Below, piece by piece: positions 60,429-64,000 of a stretch of DNA of 64,000 nucleotides. Position 1 is the first letter of the stretch. The number at the start of each line of letters is the position of its first letter. Location: positions 1 through 64,000 of the forward strand of contig NZ_BMVG01000025.1 of assembly GCF_014650595.1 (NCBI RefSeq), written 5' to 3'. The notes beneath the pieces are model-generated. The model worked only from the letters and a program-made list of their open reading frames with translations, made no database searches and was not told the origin of the DNA. The DNA is from Streptomyces alanosinicus. Lineage in GTDB: Bacteria; Actinomycetota; Actinomycetes; Streptomycetales; Streptomycetaceae. A program made the translations under genes and the position numbers.

Positions 60429-61613
60429 ATGGAACGCCGTACCACTGCACCCCGCCCCGGCTGGCAGCAGACCGTCGAGGAACAGGGACTCGTCTACCCC
60501 CTCACCCGCCACCCCGACGGCTCACTGCGCCCCTACTGGGACGAGAGCGCCTACTACGTCTTCACCCTGGACGAGATCGAGGCGCTGGAGGAGACCGTCG
60601 AGGAACTGCACCGGATGTGCCTCGCCGCCGCCGGGCACATCGTGGCCGAGGACCGGCTCGCCGACCTCGGCATCACCGACCCGCGGGTGGCCGCCGCGGT
60701 CACCGAGGCCTGGGCCCGCCGCGCCGAACTCCCTTCCCTCTACGGCCGGTTCGACCTGCGCTACGACGGCACCGGCCCGGCCAAGCTGCTGGAGTACAAC
60801 GCGGACACCCCGACCTCCCTGGTGGAGGCCGCCTCGCCGCAGTGGTTCTGGATGGAGGACCGCTTCCCCGGCGCCGACCAGTGGAACTCCCTGCACGAAC
60901 GCCTCGTCGACGCCTGGCGGTCCCAGGCCGGGCTCCTCCCGCCCGGCAGCCCGCTGCACTTCGCGCACTCCTCGGCCGACGAACTCGGCGAGGACCTGAT
61001 GACGGTCGCCTATCTGAAGGAGACCGCCGAACAGGCCGGCCTCGACACCGACTGGCTGTCCATGGAGGAGATCGGCTGGGACACCCTCTCGGGCCGCTTC
61101 GTGGACAACCAGCTCCGGTTCATCCGCGGCATCTTCAAGCTCTACCCCTGGGAATGGCTCACCACCGACGCCTTCGCCGGGCATGTCCTGGACACCCTCG
61201 ACAACGGCGGGGGCACCGGCTCGACCCTGTGGATCGAACCCGCCTGGAAGATGCTGCTGAGCAACAAGGCGCTGCTGGCGGTCCTCTGGGAGCTCTACCC
61301 CGGCCACCCGAACCTCCTGCCCGCCTATCTGGACGGCCCGCGCGAGCTGGCGCGGTCGTCGGGCTACGTGGCGAAGCCCCTGCTCGGCCGCGAGGGCGCG
61401 GGCGTGACCGTGCACGAGCCCGGCGCCGAGCCCGTCCCGCGCGACGAACCCTGCTGCTATCAGGGGCTCGCCCCGCTCCCCGCCTTCGACGGCAACCACG
61501 TCGTCCTCGGCGCCTGGGTCGTCCGGGACGAGGCGGCCGGCCTGGGCATCCGCGAGTCGTCGGGCCTGATCACCGACGAATACGCCCGCTTTCTGCCCCA
61601 TGTGATCCTCTAG
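60429..61613 (+). CDS. Glutathionylspermidine synthase-like ATP-grasp ligase
   Basis: A 394-residue protein matching the GSP synthase C-terminal-type ligase family: YPLTRHPDGSLRPYWDESAYY, YDGTGPAKLLEYNADTPTSLVEA (ATP-grasp nucleotide and metal residues), and SSGYVAKPLLGREGAGV. The E. coli enzyme joins glutathione and spermidine, but actinobacteria use mycothiol, so this homologue must act on other amine or carboxyl substrates, perhaps peptidoglycan-related. It follows the lipoprotein gene by 14 bp. Confidence 0.88.
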   Translation: MERRTTAPRPGWQQTVEEQGLVYPLTRHPDGSLRPYWDESAYYVFTLDEIEALEETVEELHRMCLAAAGHIVAEDRLADLGITDPRVAAAVTEAWARRAELPSLYGRFDLRYDGTGPAKLLEYNADTPTSLVEAASPQWFWMEDRFPGADQWNSLHERLVDAWRSQAGLLPPGSPLHFAHSSADELGEDLMTVAYLKETAEQAGLDTDWLSMEEIGWDTLSGRFVDNQLRFIRGIFKLYPWEWLTTDAFAGHVLDTLDNGGGTGSTLWIEPAWKMLLSNKALLAVLWELYPGHPNLLPAYLDGPRELARSSGYVAKPLLGREGAGVTVHEPGAEPVPRDEPCCYQGLAPLPAFDGNHVVLGAWVVRDEAAGLGIRESSGLITDEYARFLPHVIL

Positions 61614-61614
61614 C

Positions 61615-62838
61615 TCACCTGGGCTCGGCACCCAGCACGGCCGCCAGCTGCTCCAGGCCCCAGTCCAGGTCCGCCTCGGAGATCACCAGCGGGGGAGCGA
61701 GCCGCAGGGTGGCGCCGTGGGTGTCCTTCACCAGCACACCCCGGTCCATCAGCTGCTCCGACACCTCCCGTGCCGTACCGACCCTCGGCGCGAGGTCCAC
61801 GCCCGCCCATAGCCCACGCCCGCGGACCGCCGTCACCGCGCCGGTGGCGGGCAGCTGCGCCAGCGCCCGGTGCATCCGCTCGCCCAGCTCGGCCGCCCGC
61901 GCCTGGATCTCGCCCGTCCGCAGCATGGCGATCACCTCCAGCGCCACCGCGCAGGCCAGCGGGTTCCCGCCGAACGTCGACCCGTGCTCGCCCGGCCGGA
62001 ACACGCCGAGCACCGCCGCGCTCGACACCACCGCCGACACCGGCAGGATCCCGCCGCCCAGCGCCTTGCCCAGCACATACATGTCCGGCACCACGCCCTC
62101 GTGCTCACACGCGAAGGTCCGCCCGGTCCGGCCGAGCCCCGACTGGATCTCGTCGGCGACGAAGAGCACGTTCCGCTCCCGCGTCAGCTCCCGGACGGCC
62201 GGGAGATAGCCCGCCGGCGGCACGATCACCCCGTTCTCGCCCTGGATGGGCTCCAGCAGCACCGCCACGGTGTTCTCCGTCAGGGCCTCCCGCATCGCCG
62301 TCAGATCGCCGTACGGCACGATCTGGAACCCCGGTGTGTAGGGCCCGAAGTCCGCGCGCGCCTCCGGGTCGGTGGAGAAGCTGATGACCGTCGTCGTACG
62401 ACCGTGGAAGTTGCCGGCCGCGACCACGATCTTCGCCATCTCCGCGGGCACCCGCTTCACCCGGTACCCCCACTTCCGGGCCGTCTTCACCGCGCTCTCC
62501 ACCGCCTCCGCGCCGGTGTTCATCGGCAGCACCATCTCCATGCCGCACAGCTCGGCCAGCTCCGTGCAGAACGCGGCGAACCGGTCGTGCAGAAAGGCGC
62601 GGGAGGTCAGCGTCACCCGCTCCAGCTGGGCCTTCGCCGCCTCGACCAGCCGCCGGTTGCCGTGCCCGAAGTTCAGCGCCGAGTAACCGGCCAGCAGATC
62701 CAGATACCGCCGGCCCTCCACATCCGTCAGCCACGCGCCCTCCGCCGTCGCCACGACGACCGGCAGCGGGCGGTAGGTGGGCGCGCAGTGCGCCTCGGCG
62801 GCGGCGACGAGGTCTTCAGCGTCCTCAGCAGCGGTCAT
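61615..62838 (-). CDS. rocD: Ornithine aminotransferase
   Basis: A 407-residue class III aminotransferase that moves the delta-amino group of ornithine to 2-oxoglutarate. Motifs: NTGAEAVESAVKTARKWGY, EPIQGENGVIVPP, LFVADEIQSGLGRTGR, and the PLP Lys in VLGKALGGGILP. The length and pattern match RocD more closely than acetylornithine or GABA aminotransferases. The ATG at 62838 has GGGAGAGG directly upstream. It converges with the GSP-synthase-like gene (1 bp apart). Confidence 0.92.
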   Translation of the reverse strand: MTAAEDAEDLVAAAEAHCAPTYRPLPVVVATAEGAWLTDVEGRRYLDLLAGYSALNFGHGNRRLVEAAKAQLERVTLTSRAFLHDRFAAFCTELAELCGMEMVLPMNTGAEAVESAVKTARKWGYRVKRVPAEMAKIVVAAGNFHGRTTTVISFSTDPEARADFGPYTPGFQIVPYGDLTAMREALTENTVAVLLEPIQGENGVIVPPAGYLPAVRELTRERNVLFVADEIQSGLGRTGRTFACEHEGVVPDMYVLGKALGGGILPVSAVVSSAAVLGVFRPGEHGSTFGGNPLACAVALEVIAMLRTGEIQARAAELGERMHRALAQLPATGAVTAVRGRGLWAGVDLAPRVGTAREVSEQLMDRGVLVKDTHGATLRLAPPLVISEADLDWGLEQLAAVLGAEPR

Positions 62839-62932
62839 GGCCTCTCCCGGATCCGGCGGGAACACGACGGTGGGCTCCTTCTTATCCTCGCTCGCATGGT
62901 GGACGAGGGCCTGCCACGCCGGACACGCCCGG

Positions 62933-62938
62933 TAGGCT
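62933..62938 (+). promoter_or_regulatory. Possible -10 element of glyA
   Basis: TAGGCT lies 8 bp before the ZTP riboswitch begins, so transcription would start close to the aptamer's 5' end. No clear -35 element was identified. Confidence 0.4.
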
Positions 62939-62945
62939 GATCAGC

Positions 62946-63031
62946 GGGCCGTGACTGGCGCGCTGGGATGGGACGGACCATCGGGGAGCGGCCCGAGTGT
63001 GATGTGTGCCGTGCGCCTGGGCCGAACGTGA
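62946..63031 (+). promoter_or_regulatory. ZTP (pfl motif) riboswitch upstream of glyA
   Basis: The segment has the conserved blocks of the pfl/ZTP aptamer in order: GGGCCGTGACTGGCG (62946-62960), GGACCATCGGGGAGCG (about 62975-62990) and CCGTGCGCCTGGGCCG (63009-63024). It lies 31 bp before the glyA ATG. ZTP (or ZMP) signals shortage of 10-formyl-folate and turns on one-carbon genes, which fits serine hydroxymethyltransferase. ZMP is also the substrate of the PurH enzyme encoded at 31.8 kb. Confidence 0.9.
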
Positions 63032-63061
63032 ACGCTGTACGCACACCGTCCGGAGGTCCTC

Positions 63062-64000
63062 ATGCCTGAGCAGCAGTCTCTCTCCACCGAGTCCACCGCC
63101 TTCCGCGCCGCCCTCGACGTCATCCGCGCCGTCGAACCGCGCATCGCCGACGCCATCGGTCAGGAGGTCGCCGACCAGCGCGAGATGCTCAAGCTGATCG
63201 CCTCCGAGAACTACGCCTCCCCGGCGACGCTGCTGGCGATGGGCAACTGGTTCAGCGACAAGTACGCCGAGGGCACCATCGGCCGCCGCTTCTACGCCGG
63301 CTGCCGCAATGTCGACACCGTGGAGGCGCTGGCCGCCGAGCACGCGCGCGAGCTCTTCGGCGCCCGCCACGCCTACGTCCAGCCGCACTCCGGCATCGAC
63401 GCCAACCTCGTCGCCTTCTGGGCCGTCCTCGCCCACCGGGTCGAGGCCCCCTTCCTGGAGAAGGCCGGCGCCCGCCAGGTCAACGACCTCTCCGAGGCCG
63501 ACTGGGCCGAGCTGCGCCAGGCCTTCGGCAACCAGCGCATGCTCGGCATGTCCCTGGACGCCGGCGGCCACCTCACCCACGGCTTCCGCCCGAACATCTC
63601 GGGCAAGATGTTCGACCAGCGCTCCTACGGCACGGACCCGAAGACCGGCCTGATCGACTACGACGCCCTGCGCGCCCAGGCCCGAGCGTTCAAGCCGCTG
63701 ATCATCGTGGCGGGCTACTCGGCGTACCCCCGTCAGGTGAACTTCCGGATCATGCGCGAGATCGCCGACGAGGTCGGGGCGACCCTGATGGTCGACATGG
63801 CCCACTTCGCGGGCCTCGTCGCCGGCAAGGTCTTCACCGGCGACTTCGACCCGGTCCCGCACGCCCAGATCGTCACGACCACCACCCACAAGTCGCTGCG
63901 CGGCCCGCGCGGCGGCATGGTGCTGTGCGACGACTCCCTCAAGGACCAGGTCGACCGGGGCTGCCCGATGGTCCTCGGCGGTCCGCTGCCGCACGTCATG
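63062..64000 (+). CDS. glyA: Serine hydroxymethyltransferase (partial, runs off the window)
   Basis: The first 313 codons are present and open to the window edge. The enzyme converts serine and tetrahydrofolate to glycine and methylene-tetrahydrofolate. Motifs: LIASENYASPATL, GTIGRRFYAGCRNVD, VQPHSGIDANLVAFWA, and the PLP Lys in TTTHKSLRGPRGG. An insertion between SGIDAN and the central region (LEKAGARQVNDLSEADWAELRQ) marks the longer actinobacterial type of about 480 residues. GGAGG lies 7 nt upstream of the ATG. Confidence 0.96.
   Translation, partial: MPEQQSLSTESTAFRAALDVIRAVEPRIADAIGQEVADQREMLKLIASENYASPATLLAMGNWFSDKYAEGTIGRRFYAGCRNVDTVEALAAEHARELFGARHAYVQPHSGIDANLVAFWAVLAHRVEAPFLEKAGARQVNDLSEADWAELRQAFGNQRMLGMSLDAGGHLTHGFRPNISGKMFDQRSYGTDPKTGLIDYDALRAQARAFKPLIIVAGYSAYPRQVNFRIMREIADEVGATLMVDMAHFAGLVAGKVFTGDFDPVPHAQIVTTTTHKSLRGPRGGMVLCDDSLKDQVDRGCPMVLGGPLPHVM

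Overview
The window is high-GC actinobacterial chromosome. Codon third positions are almost all G or C, GTG and TTG starts are common, and many secreted proteins have Ala-rich signal peptides. The gene order (NlpC/P60 hydrolases, pcrA, M23 peptidase, icmB, sucCD, purNH, folD, mdh, betaine genes, glyA) and several protein families (DUF6350, DUF3017, DUF397, XRE proteins with a C-terminal membrane anchor) point to a Streptomyces core region similar to the S. coelicolor chromosome around sucCD-purH-mdh. That comparison is from memory, not from a search. No tRNA, rRNA, IS element, prophage or CRISPR array was seen.

Layout. 0-2 kb: an SDR oxidoreductase and a TetR regulator sharing three copies of a 13-bp operator-like palindrome. 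2-6 kb: a PspC-domain protein divergent from a PspC-domain histidine kinase and its LuxR-type regulator (envelope stress type). 6-10.3 kb: two NlpC/P60 cell-wall hydrolases, the second behind a c-di-AMP (ydaO-type) riboswitch, flanking a small membrane protein and a broken SLAC1/TehA-type transporter gene. 10.4-16.2 kb: pcrA helicase with a DNA-damage-type promoter, an M23 peptidase, a lipase, and icmB (cobalamin-binding mutase small subunit).

16.2-24.2 kb is the most unusual block: DUF5691 and SWIM zinc-finger genes on the minus strand, divergent from a translationally coupled MoxR ATPase - DUF5682 (TraB/TIKI-like) - VWA operon. The shared promoter region has a perfect 15-bp inverted repeat. 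Each arm holds the TTGTCAGTG element of the LexA-independent (PafBC / RecA-NDp type) actinobacterial DNA-damage promoter. The same type of promoter precedes pcrA, so these genes may form one damage-responsive set.

24.9-33.4 kb is central metabolism: sucCD, then purN-purH, with a sigma-like membrane protein and DUF6350 between them. 33.5-37.1 kb holds a DUF397 remnant, two small secreted proteins with near-twin terminators, and a protein kinase/lytic transglycosylase fusion coupled to an FHA protein. 38-44.5 kb: folD, DUF3017, a second two-component pair, a membrane-anchored XRE protein and mdh. 44.5-48.5 kb: an MFS exporter divergent from a LysR regulator, a MarR-GNAT fusion and a small MarR-like protein. 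48.7-55.8 kb is a choline/glycine-betaine unit: betaine aldehyde dehydrogenase, GMC choline-dehydrogenase-like oxidase, and a ProV - double ProW - ProX importer. 55.8-62.8 kb: a PEP-mutase-family protein, two tandem AhpD-like proteins, a MocR regulator, an EamA-like protein, a lipoprotein, a glutathionylspermidine-synthase-like ligase and ornithine aminotransferase. The window ends inside glyA, which sits behind a ZTP (pfl) riboswitch.
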